Assembly: GCA_963693315.1 (NCBI GenBank)
Contig: OY856188.1
Span: 201,997,602 to 202,061,601, forward strand
DNA from: Diogma glabrata
Lineage: Eukaryota > Arthropoda > Insecta > Diptera > Cylindrotomidae
Direction: 5' to 3'
DNA: 64,000 nucleotides
Below, piece after piece: positions 11,100-23,429 of the stretch (within the stretch, counting starts at the first letter, position 1; every line of letters starts with the position of its first letter). Below the pieces are notes generated by a model that ran no database searches, was not told where the DNA came from, and worked only from the letters and a program-made list of their open reading frames with translations. The position numbers and the translations under genes are program-made.

Positions 11100-11300
11100 A
11101 GTACCGGAGTTGCTAGAAATCAAAAATTCTATTATAAAAACTATAAAATCTATAGACAAAAGTAGTCTATTATACTGACATTCCTTTCTTTATATGTGTC
11201 AAGTTACATCTAAATCGATTAAGCCGTTTCGAAGCTTATCCCGAACAGACAGATAGACAGACAGCCAGCCAAACGCTCGAATTTTATTTATATAGATTCT
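11100..11300. repeat. Interspersed repeat tail with GACAGACAGCC motif
   Basis: The stretch ends with AAGCCGTTTCGAAGCTTATCC and a short (CAGA)n-type run, ACAGACAGATAGACAGACAG. A related tail with AGACAGACATACATTTTT occurs at 57480 and 58940. This pattern (cgttt-c-gagctt plus a CAGA run) is common at ends of interspersed repeats in insects. I cannot define the full element here. Confidence 0.45.
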
Positions 11301-12430
11301 AAGGTCACTTTTGCTTAACTTAAAATTTTTAAATTATTTATTAAAATTTTAATTATAGTAAATTCAATTTAGTGATTTATTAAAAAGTATCATAACTTAA
11401 TTGATCAGGGCGTTTTCTAACACTTTTTGATCGACGCAAAATGCCTAGATCACTTTTAAACTCTGATTCTGTAATACGACTTCGATTTTGATTTTGGGAA
11501 CGTCTTTCCGGAATTTTATTAAATGGATAATGGTATTGATCTTGAAGAGTTGATTTTCATAATTAATTTTTGTGTACGATTCGAGTAATGTTATTCAAAT
11601 CAATTACATATAGTGTATAAGACAATTGTTTGGTATCCATTTAACATAATCCTTAAAATGATTTTTGTGCATAAGTTTTTACTCTTTTTTAACAACATTT
11701 TCATTCCCAATATAATTTTTGGTTGTTTTCTGATTTGTAACTCTTGCTTTTTTTATACATTTGTAACTACTGACTATTTCGAATATTTCTCTTAAAGTAA
11801 GAATATTCATATATAAAGAAATTCTAATAATTTGCCAATTTATTTCAATTCTGGCCATTAAAATAAAACAAACATAAAAGTATTTATGTTTTTTTAATAA
11901 TATTTTAACATTTTTTTTTTCTCAGTTAATTGTTTTGATGGGTCACAATGTCAATTAATAATACGTTTTTTTTTATCTACATAAATGATAAACATTTTTG
12001 TTTGTAAAGAAGTTGTTTGGTGATATACATATATAGAAGTTTAAATGTATAATTTTTATACAATGAAAGAGACAATAGAAGAGAGACAAAAAAACTGAAA
12101 AATTTTACTAAATATACTTGACCATTTTATTAAGTCAGTGCATTATATTTTTTTAAATCAAAATTGAAAACAAAAAATAAGTTAAACAAAATTATTTTGT
12201 AAATTAATGAACTGTTAAGTGATATGTTGTGTATTTTTATGTTATTGTTTATTCAATGTGAATTTAAGATAGTAAAACATAGCTTTCTACAAAATCCGGT
12301 GGAATTATTTTTTAATTAAAATAATGTAGTTGTTCTATTTTCATTACAATATATCTTAAAATCCACATTTATGAGCCGTTTATTTGGAAGTGGGGAGTAT
12401 TATTTGAAGAAATTTTCAGTATAAAATATA
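11301..12430. other. AT-rich, nothing recognised
   Basis: Long A/T homopolymer-rich stretch. I see no coding frame with family features and no clear inverted or tandem structure. Confidence 0.4.
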
Positions 12431-12597
12431 TGGATATGGTAAAAAAAAGCTTGATCATGTTGGTCGATTGCATTGTGAGATCGAGTCCGTTTTAATGGAT
12501 TTAATACTGTATATATCCAGTTTTAAATCCATTAAAACGGACTCGATCTCACAATGCAAACAACCAACATGATCAAACTGTTTTTCCTACGATATCC
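12431..12597. mobile_element. Near-perfect 75-bp-arm hairpin
   Basis: Left arm (to 12511) and right arm (from ~12522) are reverse complements with very few mismatches, including TCGAGTCCGTTTTAATGG and its complement. The loop is about 10 bp. The high identity implies recent insertion or ongoing arm correction. It is a MITE-like foldback. The flanking ATATATGGATA sequences on both sides extend the symmetry. Confidence 0.75.
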
Positions 12598-12924
12598 AAA
12601 ATATATGGATACTGAAAATATCGTAGTTATATCCAATGGAATTTGGTGAACAATTGGTATTAGCTATCGCATATCAAGATAAGGAAAATAAAATACTTCT
12701 CAAATCGATGGAACAATGGCTTGTGGTTTTGAGTGTGTGTTGTATGGGAAATAAATACGAAAAAAAAAGTCTGAAGCACCTCAATAATTTTAGAAGCATC
12801 CAAGTTATTGATCTGTTTTATGTCAATAAATTTACTATGTGCATCAACTAGAATGGAAACGATAGATTACACTAGTTTACAAGAAAAATCTTCCGAAATA
12901 AAACCTAACTTTTCTTATAGATTT

Positions 12925-13435
12925 GGACCTCCTGAACACGAATATCATATTCATTTTTTTGGTTAGCTCTTGTTTTTGAGATATTCAGGAAAAACCAATT
13001 TTTCGGTGATCAAAAATTTTGTTTCGGTTTTTGGGTCTCATATTTTACAAAACAAACAAACTAGAAATATTAATGAAACATATGCATAGTAAATATGCTA
13101 ACAAACATTTTGAGCTATATTTTGTAAAAATCCATTAAGGATTCTGCAAGTTACAGTCGAAAAAAGTTGAAAAAATACGAAAAATTCACGTTTTTTTTTA
13201 AATTTTTCCATTTTCAACGCCATAAATTTTGAACAAATAAAGACACTAATTTTTTCTAATTTCTTAAAGCCTATAGTAGCTTCAATTTTCTTTGTTTTAA
13301 GCTAAAAGACACGAATATTGGTGCAGTTTGCACCAAGTTATTCAATTTTTTCCAAAGAAAGTCACAACTCAAAATATGGAAAAAATAATTTTTTACTTAA
13401 TTTATTGTGCCATAAATAATAATTTTAAAAGTTCA
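12925..13435. repeat. Long inverted repeat, left arm
   Basis: About 500 bp whose reverse complement is found at 19050-19545, with roughly 85-90% identity by eye. Paired landmarks are GTGCAGTTTGCACCAAGTTATT (13321) against the GGTGCAAACCGCACC block at 19121, and GAGCTATATTTTGTAAAAATCC against its complement near 19330. The outer edges lie at the CCTGAACACG motif. It may be one end of a 6.6-kb transposon or one of two separate foldback copies. Confidence 0.75.
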
Positions 13436-13439
13436 CTCG

Positions 13440-14051
13440 TTCTCAAACATCAGTAAAGAATTATTTTAAAATAGTAAAGCATAATTTCCATTTTTGTTTT
13501 CGAAGTTGGGAATTGGATCGATATGAGACGTATATAGACAGATATGAACAAAAGATAATGAATTGTGAGGAAAGGCAAAACATCATAACATCAGAACTAT
13601 TTAAGTTAGTCAAGCACCATAAAGTTAAGCCCCTATTTATGTCTATTAATACCTGTAAGGTTTGTTTCTTTTCTTTTTTCTCTTTAAATTTTTTTCTATC
13701 ACTGCCCACCTTGTGTTAATCCTCACGTTTATGATCATTTTAAGTTTAATTTAAGAAAGCAATTACTTCTCCTTTTTAATAGTTTTTCGGTTTTCCCAAC
13801 TTTTGTTTAATTAGTTTAATGAGGTTTCTTTATAAGTAGATAATTGTCGTATGATTAGTTGCAAATATAATCTCTCTGAGGATAAATTTAATTCCAAACA
13901 TTCTACAGAAAATATTGATTAAAAAAAAAAAACTTTTACAAATATAAATTTTAAATAGTGTATTGTTCTTAAAAATCAATAAATCAATAGTGATAGCTGC
14001 CTTGTAAAGCAACAAAAATTGTTAGTAAAGTGTAAAGTCAAGTTTATTTAA
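13440..14051. other. AT-rich, nothing recognised
   Basis: Between the long inverted repeat and the start of the split ORF. No family-level coding signal. Only short open frames on both strands. Confidence 0.35.
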
Positions 14052-14179
14052 ATGGCGTCGTCAAGAAGTTTCAAGTGTAAAAATAGCCCAAATTCATTTT
14101 GTTTTATTTGTGGAAGTTACATAATACCAGTGGCGTTTCCTGAATATTTCTTTAAGGTGTTCGTTTTTGTTGAATGTAG

Positions 14180-14770
14180 TTATGTAGTTATAATATGTAT
14201 GTATTTATAGTATGTATATTGTATATAGTTATAATGTTTCGTGCCTTCGTCATGGCCTCTAAATGCGAGTTTACACAATGAACAAACAATATTTATTAAC
14301 ATCTTTAACAAATTTCTGTTGCGTCTGATCAGTTCATTGTAATTTTGTCTTGATATATGACTTTGCTCATCTAAAATTAAATCTAATCTTATAGTCCACA
14401 ATGTTTTAAATGCGTACATATTCGTAATCTAAGTTCTACTTTTTCCATGCTTTTGTATCCCAATGTTAAATGAAATTCGAAAACACGTCAAAATTCCAAA
14501 CAGACTTTTCTGACTGTTTTGTAAAACAATACATAAGGCCAGTAAAACAGTTTATTCAAAAGTAAGCTGCCTGTCAACCATTCAGGTGACATAACTGGAA
14601 ATTATTAAACGCCGAGTGAATGTTTGTCGCTTTGAAGTGCATTTGGTTTCCATATTTGGTAATTCCGGTACAGGCTTTCCATTTCGTAATATACATTTCT
14701 TTTCATCTATAGTTCGCCCAGCAAAAGATATTGCCTTCAAATCGTTAATGATGCAAAACGTCTCTTCCAT
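14180..14770 (-). pseudogene. hAT transposase (TTF/ZMYM-type), N-terminal remnant
   Basis: Reading the minus strand from 14770: KPVPELPNMETKC resembles the spacer before the TTF zinc finger. EWLTGSLLLNKLFYWPYVLF (14577-14520) matches the TTF-type W-L-C-CPCLLF block, with both zinc-binding Cys replaced (F-Y and P-Y). A frameshift and stops follow near 14480. Then LDEQSHISRQNYNELIRRNRNLL and LAFRGHDEG (14350-14245) match the helix before the RNase-H-like core. The DDE catalytic core and the C-terminal dimerisation domain are absent because the left terminus lies at 14128. The intact enzyme would excise hAT ends and insert at 8-bp targets. This one is dead. Confidence 0.75.
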
Positions 14771-14949
14771 GTCTTTGTATTAAAATAATTTTTAAGTCCT
14801 CTTACAAATTTAAGAAAATTACCCCCCTGCAATTTAAATTATTGATATTTGGCTAAACAACACAATTTATTACTGTTCTGAGGTAGTGGTTTCGCATTGT
14901 TGAAAAACTATATTACGTTGATCGTTTTCAAAATAAAATAAAAAGTCTT

Positions 14950-15305
14950 AAAAAAAAAATAGAACCGACTTCAGAAAAAAAACACAAGAAAGTGAAAAAT
15001 AACTCAATTGTGGCTTACAGACAAAAATTTAGTTATATCTATAATCTAACAACAGCGAAAAATTAAGCCTTTAAACAAAATTATTATATTATAGAAGTTA
15101 TTTGTTATTATAATTATTACAATTATTATAGTTGTTATTATATTATAAAAGTTATTGTAAAAATTATTATAACAAATAACTTCTATAATATAATAATTTT
15201 GTTTAAAGGCTTAATTTTTTATTTTTATCTCTAAGCCACAATTGAGTTATTTTTCACTTTTTGTGTTTTTTTTTCTGAAATCGGTTCTATTTTTTTTTTA
15301 AAAAG
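14950..15305. mobile_element. ~350-bp foldback element inside the hAT
   Basis: Arms of about 165 bp pair around a TA-rich centre near 15130. The outer ends ATAGAACCGACTTCAG and the complement of CTGAAATCGGTTCTAT match. So do TTAAGCCTTTAAACAAAATT and AATTTTGTTTAAAGGCTTAA. No coding capacity. The same GAAGTCGGTT motif reappears at 15868 as an end of the adjoining repeat. Confidence 0.8.
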
Positions 15306-15539
15306 GTTTTTTATTTTTCAATTTTTAGTGTATAAAAGCAAATGTCTGTTAGCAAGCATGTCAGAAAGCGTTTTTGATGCAATAACTTAAAATCCCGGAA
15401 AGTATTCATCGATGAAAATCTAGTAATCATGGTTTTCCGATTTTTATAAAAAAACGGAATATTTTCTATCAAGAAAAATTATTTAGGACTACCTTGGCAT
15501 CTATAGCAATATAACGGTCAAACCAAAAAAATAAAATAA

Positions 15540-15890
15540 GCTTTTTCGAAGGAATTGGCAAAAATACATAAAAAATATAGTTTTTTCCACGTCATGGAAA
15601 AAAATATGGGACAACCTCTGAATGTACCTTAATAGAACACAATGAGCCGTTTTCGAGAAATCGGGGAATATACATAAAAATATACAGTTTTTCTCGCTTT
15701 TCTGAAAAACGATATTTTTCACGATATAGAAAAAAATATGGGACCACCTCGAAACTTACCTCAATAGAATAAAATTTAAATCATTCAAATCGAACAAACC
15801 GTTTTTGAAAAATCGGTGAACATACATAAAAAAAACTCAAAATTAAACATAAACCTCCTTCTCTTTTGAAGTCGGTTAGAAAAAAATTTT
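15540..15890. repeat. ~135-bp direct repeat, two to three diverged units
   Basis: A block with ATGGAAAAAAATATGGGAC, ACCTCTGAA/ACCTCGAAA, TTACCT-AATAGAA and CCGTTTT-GA-AAATCGG-GAA-ATACATAAAAA recurs with ~135-bp spacing. It ends in TTTTGAAGTCGGTTAGAAAAA, a common tail of short insect repeats. Confidence 0.5.
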
Positions 15891-15894
15891 AAAT

Positions 15895-16790
15895 GTGTCC
15901 TTTAGGTTCAAAAACGATCAATTCCAATTTTTAAAATTTTTGAGTTATGTATTAATTGATTTCGTTTCTTTCCATTAAACTGAACATATCAGTAAAATAA
16001 AAATTTAAAAATGTTTATCTATTTCTGAGAAAATTGGGTGACAAATTCCAGTTACGTTTCAAAAGCAATCTATTACGTCATAGCTTTTGAAACAAAACAA
16101 AGCTATTCCATTTCAATTGTTTTGTTCTTGCCTCTTAACCGATACCCGTTTATAGCCAGTTGTCGAAGTTATCCAAGAGATTGCTTGCCACAACATTTCC
16201 AGAAAATATTTTTGGGTCAAACAAGGTCCAAAAATGCCACCATGAGAGTGCCGCTAAATGCCTTCCGTTTATCATATATAGTCATATATAGTTTTTTATT
16301 AATATTTATTTTAAAAAAGATATAACATCTATAATATAGATATATCAAAAATCAATATTTTGTTTTATTGCATTATCTAAAATCAACCAACGTTGTAAAA
16401 TATTCTTGGTTTCGAAATTAGAAAAGTCGGCGGTTTGGCAGAAAACCAAATTATCAATCAATACGATAGTATTTCAAAATGTAAGTTTGAAAAAATATAT
16501 TTTCCAATAGTAATAAGTTTCAAAACGAACTTATTCCATTGTGTAAGTTTCAAAACGTCTCTATTCCAAAATGTTTTCTAAAATACCAGCTTAACTTGAC
16601 TACCTACTTTATTTTACACTTCAAACAAATTAATGGAAAATCCCTAAAGAAACCAATTTAACAATAAAATCACCGAGTTTGTAAATTATTTAAAAATAAA
16701 AAGTTTTTTTTTATTTATCTTGAAAACTCGTAAAGTGGAATAGATCGTTTTTGAACCTAAAGTACACAAATATCCATTTATTTTTCTTCT
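15895..16790. other. AT-rich hAT interior, nothing recognised
   Basis: No transposase or other family motif is found in either strand. A short direct repeat TTTCAAAAC with ATTCCA occurs three times near 16480-16560. Confidence 0.35.
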
Positions 16791-16794
16791 GCCT

Positions 16795-16880
16795 TTATTT
16801 GACTGAAACAACTGAATAGCACACAACAATTGCATTCAATTTTTCAGTTGTATCAATTGCTTCAGTCAAATCGAACACAG
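16795..16880. mobile_element. Short hairpin repeat (copy 2)
   Basis: TTTGACTGAAACAACTGAA on the left and TTGCTTCAGTCAAATCGAAC on the right form an imperfect hairpin homologous to that at 9694-9780. More mismatches in the arms than in copy 1 suggest it is older. Confidence 0.6.
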
Positions 16881-17550
16881 TTAAAATCAATGTAAAACGT
16901 ATTACGTACCATGTTCTGATTTTTAAACGAACATAAAACGATTATTTTAAAACAAATACATCTTTAGTATTTACTTCATTCCATTTGTTTTCTTGCTATT
17001 GTGTATTGTAAGTGAATATTTAATGCGTATGTAGTGTTAAATATAAAATATAAAAACATGTATACATTGAATATTATTGGGTTCTGTAAAAATTACGAAC
17101 ATTTTAAATGCATTTATTCTATATAAAAAAGTTATTCTCCTTTTTGCTTCATTTAAGCTGCGTATATGAATTATATATGCGAGACAAGGAATTGGGTTCG
17201 GTTGCTTTTCTGTTCATAAATCTAATGAACATGAATTTGAGGGGAAATTCTCTTTGTTGTGTATTATGCAGTGTAGATTAAATATGTTATGGCTTACACA
17301 AACAATTGTATTTTTTTTCTATTTGCTTATTAAAATATGTATGTACATTTGTTTCATTTATTGCAAGAAAAGTATTTCTTTCTTTTTTAATATTAAAAGC
17401 TGAATTTATTTTAGTTAGCCATTTTGAATATTTTATGGATATTTCTCAAGTCGTTCGGCGAACGACTAGAACACCCAGAGAAAACGCCACTGCATAATAC
17501 ATACTGCTGAAAGTATCACCCCATTTATAAGAACTGCCTATCTTCATTAC

Positions 17551-18055
17551 TAACTGATATTTTCCAATTCCGGAAATAAATCCGGGGTGGGAGGAGCTAG
17601 ATCATGTCAAAAAATTTCACAAAAAAAATCTCGATTTCGAGAAAAATCATATACAAATAAAATACAACTTTTGTCAAAAAAAGACATTTCATAATCAACT
17701 ATCTGATATTTTCCAACTCCTAAAATAAGTCCGAGGTGGGAGGAGCTAGATCATGTCAAAAATCTTTACAAAAAAATCTCAATTTCGAGAAAAATCATAT
17801 ACAAATAAAATACAACTTTTGTCAAAAAAAGACTTTTCATAATCAATTAACTGATATTTTCCAACTCCTAAAATAAATTCAAGGTGGGAGAAGCTAGATT
17901 ATGTCAAAAAACTTCAAAAAAAAAATCTCAATTTCGAGAAAAATCATATACAAATAAAACACAACTTTTGTCAAAAAAATACATTTCATAATCAACTAAC
18001 GCATATTTTCCAACCCGAAAATAAATCCGAGGTGGGAGGAGCTAGAACTACTACG
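17551..18055. repeat. ~150-bp tandem repeat, 3.4 units
   Basis: Units start near 17551, 17701, 17848 and 17998 (the last partial), each with CTGATATTTTCCAA, GGTGGGAGGAGCTAG and TCTC-ATTTCGAGAAAAATC. Identity between units is above 90% by eye, so the array is young. It begins at the stop codon of the split ORF. Confidence 0.85.
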
Positions 18056-18114
18056 AAAACAACTTATATATAAATTTATTATTTGTTGATTTTTTTCACC
18101 ATTTATTACGTGGA

Positions 18115-19036
<922 letters not shown>

Positions 19037-19049
19037 ATGTTGCAGAATT

Positions 19050-19545
19050 TAAATTATTCTTATAGATAAATTTTTTTTCCAAATTTTGAGTTTTGACTTT
19101 CTTAGGAAAAACTTGAATAACTTGGTGCAAACCGCACCAATATCCATGTCTTTTAGCTTAAAACAAAGAGAATTGAAACTCCTATAGGCTCCAAGAAATT
19201 AAAAAAAATTGGTGTCTTTATTTGTTCAAAATTTATGGTGTTGAAAATGGAAAAATTTTAAAAAAAACGTAAATTTTTCGTATTTTTTCAACTTTTTTCG
19301 ACTGTAACTTGCAGAATCCTTAATGGATTTTTACAAAATATAGCTCAAAATATTTGTTAGCATATTTCATATGCATATGTTTCATTAATATATTTAATTT
19401 GTTTGTTTTGTAAAATATGAGACCCAAAAACCGAAACAACATTTTTGATCACCGAAAAAATTGGTTTTTCGTGAATATCTCAAAAACAAGAGCTAACAAA
19501 AAAATATGAATATGATATACGTGTTCAGGAACGGAAAACGCATTG
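19050..19545. repeat. Long inverted repeat, right arm
   Basis: Reverse complement of 12925-13435 (see that entry). The arm starts near the end of the 18115-19036 palindrome and ends at the CGTGTTCAGGA motif. No target duplication could be fixed at the two outer edges. Confidence 0.75.
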
Positions 19546-19559
19546 CAATATTACATGGA

Positions 19560-22500
19560 AACATACAACCAAACACATAACACATGAATTATAAACAAAG
19601 ATAGAAAGTTCAGTTGTCAATCTCATTCAATGATAAGTTGTAACATTAAGATTACTATTTTTAATTTAATACTTTAAGCTCTGTATAATATATAATAATG
19701 AACTGTTTTCAAAAAATAATATTTTAAAATTAATATAAGTTACGCACAAGACAATTTCATTTGTATCCTAAAAAATATCCATGGAATTCTAAATTACATT
19801 TGTTAAGTGTTTTTTACTAATCGATTTAGCAATGAATATCACTACTATACTCAAAATGTTTTGTTGAGATTTCAATTGGAGTTATATGTTAGAGGCTCTG
19901 TAGTTTTGTGGTGTAAGTGCTTTTCATAACCGTAGCCTCATAACTGATGCTTAAACAAGTCGATCTCTAAATATCCATTAAAAGTATCATGATTAAACAG
20001 TGTGGGTGGCGATAACAATCGTGGTTAAGCTCTTTACTTCTGTTTGATTGTAGCTTTCTTAACTTATTCAGTATATCGAGCGTTTATTAATGTTACAGTC
20101 CATAGAATACTCTTGTCAGTTTTAGAACCTTAAGACTATCTATCAGTTGCGTACGCAAACTCAAAAATTTGTCGATATTTACTACCATACAGAAGTAAAA
20201 TATTGATTCAACCAAAATAATTACAAGAGTAAAAAAATTGTATAAAAAGCAGCAAAACATTAACTTGAACATATTCATATAAATTATCAAAAACAACTCC
20301 CACTAACAAAGACATATTTTGCCCAACGGAAGCATCATTTAACTTCTTTGTTATCCATAAGTGGTTTAAGGGTTTAATTTATTACAATAATAGAAAAATA
20401 AACAAATATAATTAATATACTTGGGTACTGTTTTTGAAGTTGAATAATTAACAAAAACAACAAAAAATCCGTTACTACTACTATTGATAATTACAGTTTG
20501 GATAATGTGTCCATGACTTAAGGCAAATTTATTAAATTGAACAAACATGCAATTAATTTCCTGACAGCAAAATATTGGAAAACTTTGATTTCGAATTTCA
20601 TATTCTCTGGAAATTCAATATTGTATTATTAACTTCCAATTTATTATTAATATGAGTTAAATTTTATTTGTTAAAGTTTCATAAAAGGCTTTTGATTGAT
20701 TTCATAATATAAAACTTTTGCGATTATGGGAACGATAAAGGAATCAAAACAAAATTGGATTATCATAATAATTTTATGTTACATTTTATTGTTAGAGTTT
20801 ATGCTGATTGGTTTTGTAATTAAAACATTGCGTGGAAATGGAGTTATGTAGATGGAATGGCAAATAGTGATTATTTTTGTTCTATTGAGAATATTCCAGT
20901 GCTCCCACTATAAATCTTTAAGAAACCATAAAGAACATGATTTACAACTTTTTGTCGATTATTATTTACTTCCAAATAATTTCTAATCTAAGAAAATTCA
21001 AAATTGTCAATGTTGATAATAAAAGTAGGAAGTAAACCATTTTCCCTCTCTCTTAACGAGTCATATCTTTGTCGCCTTAAGCAGACGATAACATTTAATA
21101 AAATTTTCTTGTACAACTATGAGACCTACCAATCTAGCAAAGCCCAAAACTAAACAAAAATAATCAACAAGTTCATGCTGTGTCCTCTGCAGCATAACAG
21201 AACAACAATAATATCTACATTGTTATTTTGTAACAATATGTTGTTTGTTTGCATAACAAATCAACAACTTGAAAAAACTTTAATCCAAAATCTAACTAAT
21301 TTCTGATAGAAAGCCAAAACCAAACAACAATAACTTTTTTATGTTTGCACAAAAAATAGTTTTTTGTTAGCGTATTGTCATAATAGTACAACAAAAAAGA
21401 AACAAACAAAAATTGAAATGTTACCAAGTGAATACTGAAAACTAAACACGGTGATATAAATATTAATTAAAAACTTTCCTTTATTATATTCCATAAATAG
21501 TAATTTTTTTTGTGTAATATGTTATGTTTTCACCTGAATTAAAACATCACAAGAATTAAAACTACACCAAACATAAAAATAAAACACAAATAATGTTTTT
21601 TATGTTCACTTTATATTATTGAAAAATGAAATAGAACCATTTCGAAATTAAAACTAAAACAAACAAAAATTATACAGCTAATCCAAAGTATTTTTTTTAA
21701 CAAAATTTTTTTGTTTTTAACTTTTCTGTTAATTAAAATCCAAAACGTGATACGATTTTTACATAAAATTGTTAAAAACACAAAAAGTTTTTAAATGGTA
21801 AAAATTTTGTTTGGTTTCAGGTCGATTTTGAAAATTTTTAATTTAGAAAAACAAAATTTTTGTCATAAATATTTTTGGTTATTATGTACGTGACAATTAC
21901 TGAAATATAAAATAGATGACAGTGACGGCCCGATTACTTGACGGGTACTTGTTTTAGATAGATTTTAGAACCTATTGCTATATAGGTGTGCTGAGTGGTC
22001 TGGTGGTTAGGAAGCTGTATTTGAACTTGGAGGACCACTTAAACAACAATTTTCAAACTAACTAAAAGTCAGTCAATGTAGTTAATAATTGAGCAAACTA
22101 CTCTATGAGTTGATTTTCCCCAACAAATACCAAAAGCATTTTATTAACAAGCATTTTATTATTTACCAAAAGCATTTTATTAACATTTTTGTTAACATTT
22201 TATTAACAAGCAATCATCATTGCTAATGAAGAAATAGATTTTTAGTAAGAAAAAAGTCACTAGCAGAAAGCAATCGGAGGACTGCGTGCCTGGTAGACTT
22301 GTAATCCGTCGAGCTGCAGCCATGTGTGTTCGAACAGTAATATCCCCCAGTTCAGTACTGATTCAGGCGGATAAGGCTAAAACTAAAGTGGATTTTAAAC
22401 TGATCAAATATCCGCTGTATCTGAAAACATCGAAGAACAACTGTGAGGTAGTTACTTTTTTCGGTCTTAATCTCTCAGCCTGTGTCATTATTAATTAAAC

Positions 22501-22670
22501 AAATGATAATACCTGTCATCTTCAATCCTCTGTTCACATTATTTCATGGGTCGGTTGACATTAATTCATGGGACGCAGTTGATAACATCGAATAAGTTTA
22601 AAAACAGCAGGTTAATCGGTATTGATTTCTTTTTTTATTATTTCACTTGCAATAAGTGTATCACATTACA
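19560..22670. other. AT-rich stretch, no confident feature
   Basis: Three kilobases with no recognisable protein or long repeat. Around 21990 (GAGTGGTCTGGTGGTTAGG) and 22285-22340 (GTGCCTGGTAGACTTG then TGTTCGAACAG) there are pieces resembling pol III box A and box B of tRNA-derived SINEs. Neither forms a full tRNA. Confidence 0.35.
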
Positions 22671-22679
22671 CAATGAAGT

Positions 22680-23413
22680 TTTAATTTTAGAGAGGCGAAG
22701 ATCCCAGTCCTGATGCAAATCTTTTAAAAAAGTACGAATCGCTGAAAGAATGAACCGATTAACTTGCTCTGATGCTTTGCATCGCAGCGAGTATATTGGG
22801 GTAAATGTATGATGCACGCCATATTTTGCTAAAAATTCCTTAAACTTGTTAGATTTAAAAGAAGAGCCGTTTTACGAAGCGAGATATTAGGGTACCCCAT
22901 ACACACTAAAAACTCGATTTTCTAAACATTTAATTGCCAGCTCAGCAGTTGAGTTGCGAAGAGATTCAATCAAAACTTATCGTGAAAAATGTTTGAGGAC
23001 AATAAATATATATGAATTGCACTCTTTTGAGCGTGGATATGGTCCAAGAAAATCTACATACAGTTTTTGAAATGGACGGAAAATATATGATGGATCACTC
23101 ATAGGAGGTTGTAAAGTGATATTATTGGCTTTACTACTCTTGCAGCTATCGCAGTTGGCTAAATATTTTCTGAAATTGTCCTGCATATTAGACCAATAAT
23201 ACTGCCTTCTTAAGCATTCCAAAGTTTTAACGGCTCCAGTATGCGCTGAGAACGGCGAATTGTGAGCTCGTTGAATGAGAATAGTTTGAAGAGCTTTAGG
23301 AATGGCAAGCTTCCATCAAGGGATGTCAATCACTTAGCGTCATTTGACAAAATGTTAATAAACTTTTCCATTGACAAGTTTCATATTTAACACTTTGTCA
23401 GATATCGAGGTAA
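22680..23413 (-). pseudogene. Ty3/Gypsy integrase (3' part of split pol)
   Basis: From the Gypsy side of the junction at 23413 the minus strand reads through a linker into the HHCC zinc finger region (RAHNSPFSAH at ~23275, CDSCKSS at 23155-23130) and into the core (YVDFLGPYPRSK at 23065, the first catalytic Asp). A YLAS.NGSSFKSNKFKEF block follows where the family has the second Asp, and SEQVNRFILSAIRTFL with Glu. Stops at ~22975 and ~22900 and a lost Asp (normally D-NG) make it dead. Integrase inserts retrotransposon cDNA into the host genome. The part upstream of this in the same pol lies at 30225-31860. No 3' LTR is recognisable below 22680, so the element is truncated there. Confidence 0.8.
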
Positions 23414-23429
23414 TTCCCAGCAAACACAA

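Larger units (their letters stand above)
14128..17492 (-). mobile_element. hAT-type element with perfect 8-bp target duplication
   Basis: The ends are CAGTGGCGTTT at 14128 and its complement ending at 17492. The flanks are CATAATAC at 14120-14127 and again at 17493-17500. An 8-bp duplication with CAG-TG-type ends defines hAT. Transposase remains lie near the left end on the minus strand. The 3.4-kb interior also contains a foldback (14950-15305), a diverged ~135-bp repeat (15540-15890) and a hairpin MITE (16795-16880), so most of it is secondary insertion. Confidence 0.88.
14052..17551 (+). pseudogene. Small Cys-motif ORF split by the hAT insertion
   Basis: The ATG at 14052 opens MASSRSFKCKN, continuing to FCFICG: a CKN...FC.ICG pattern that begins a widespread arthropod protein family often tied to repeats. 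At 14127 the frame meets the hAT element. Removing 14128-17500 (element plus one target copy) lets the frame run on from 17501 for 16 more codons, including SITPFIRTAY, which is what the family has next (a T-F-.-K-AY helix). A TAA then falls at ~17549, exactly where the 150-bp tandem array begins. The gene is therefore broken twice: by the hAT and by loss of its 3' part. Function is unknown. The Cys pairs suggest a metal-binding N-terminus. Confidence 0.6.

Noticed and set aside
22265..22345. tRNA-like stretch with GTGCCTGGTAGACTTG and TGTTCGAACAG
   Set aside because: No acceptor or T-stem pairing is possible and the B-box is imperfect. At best a decayed SINE head.
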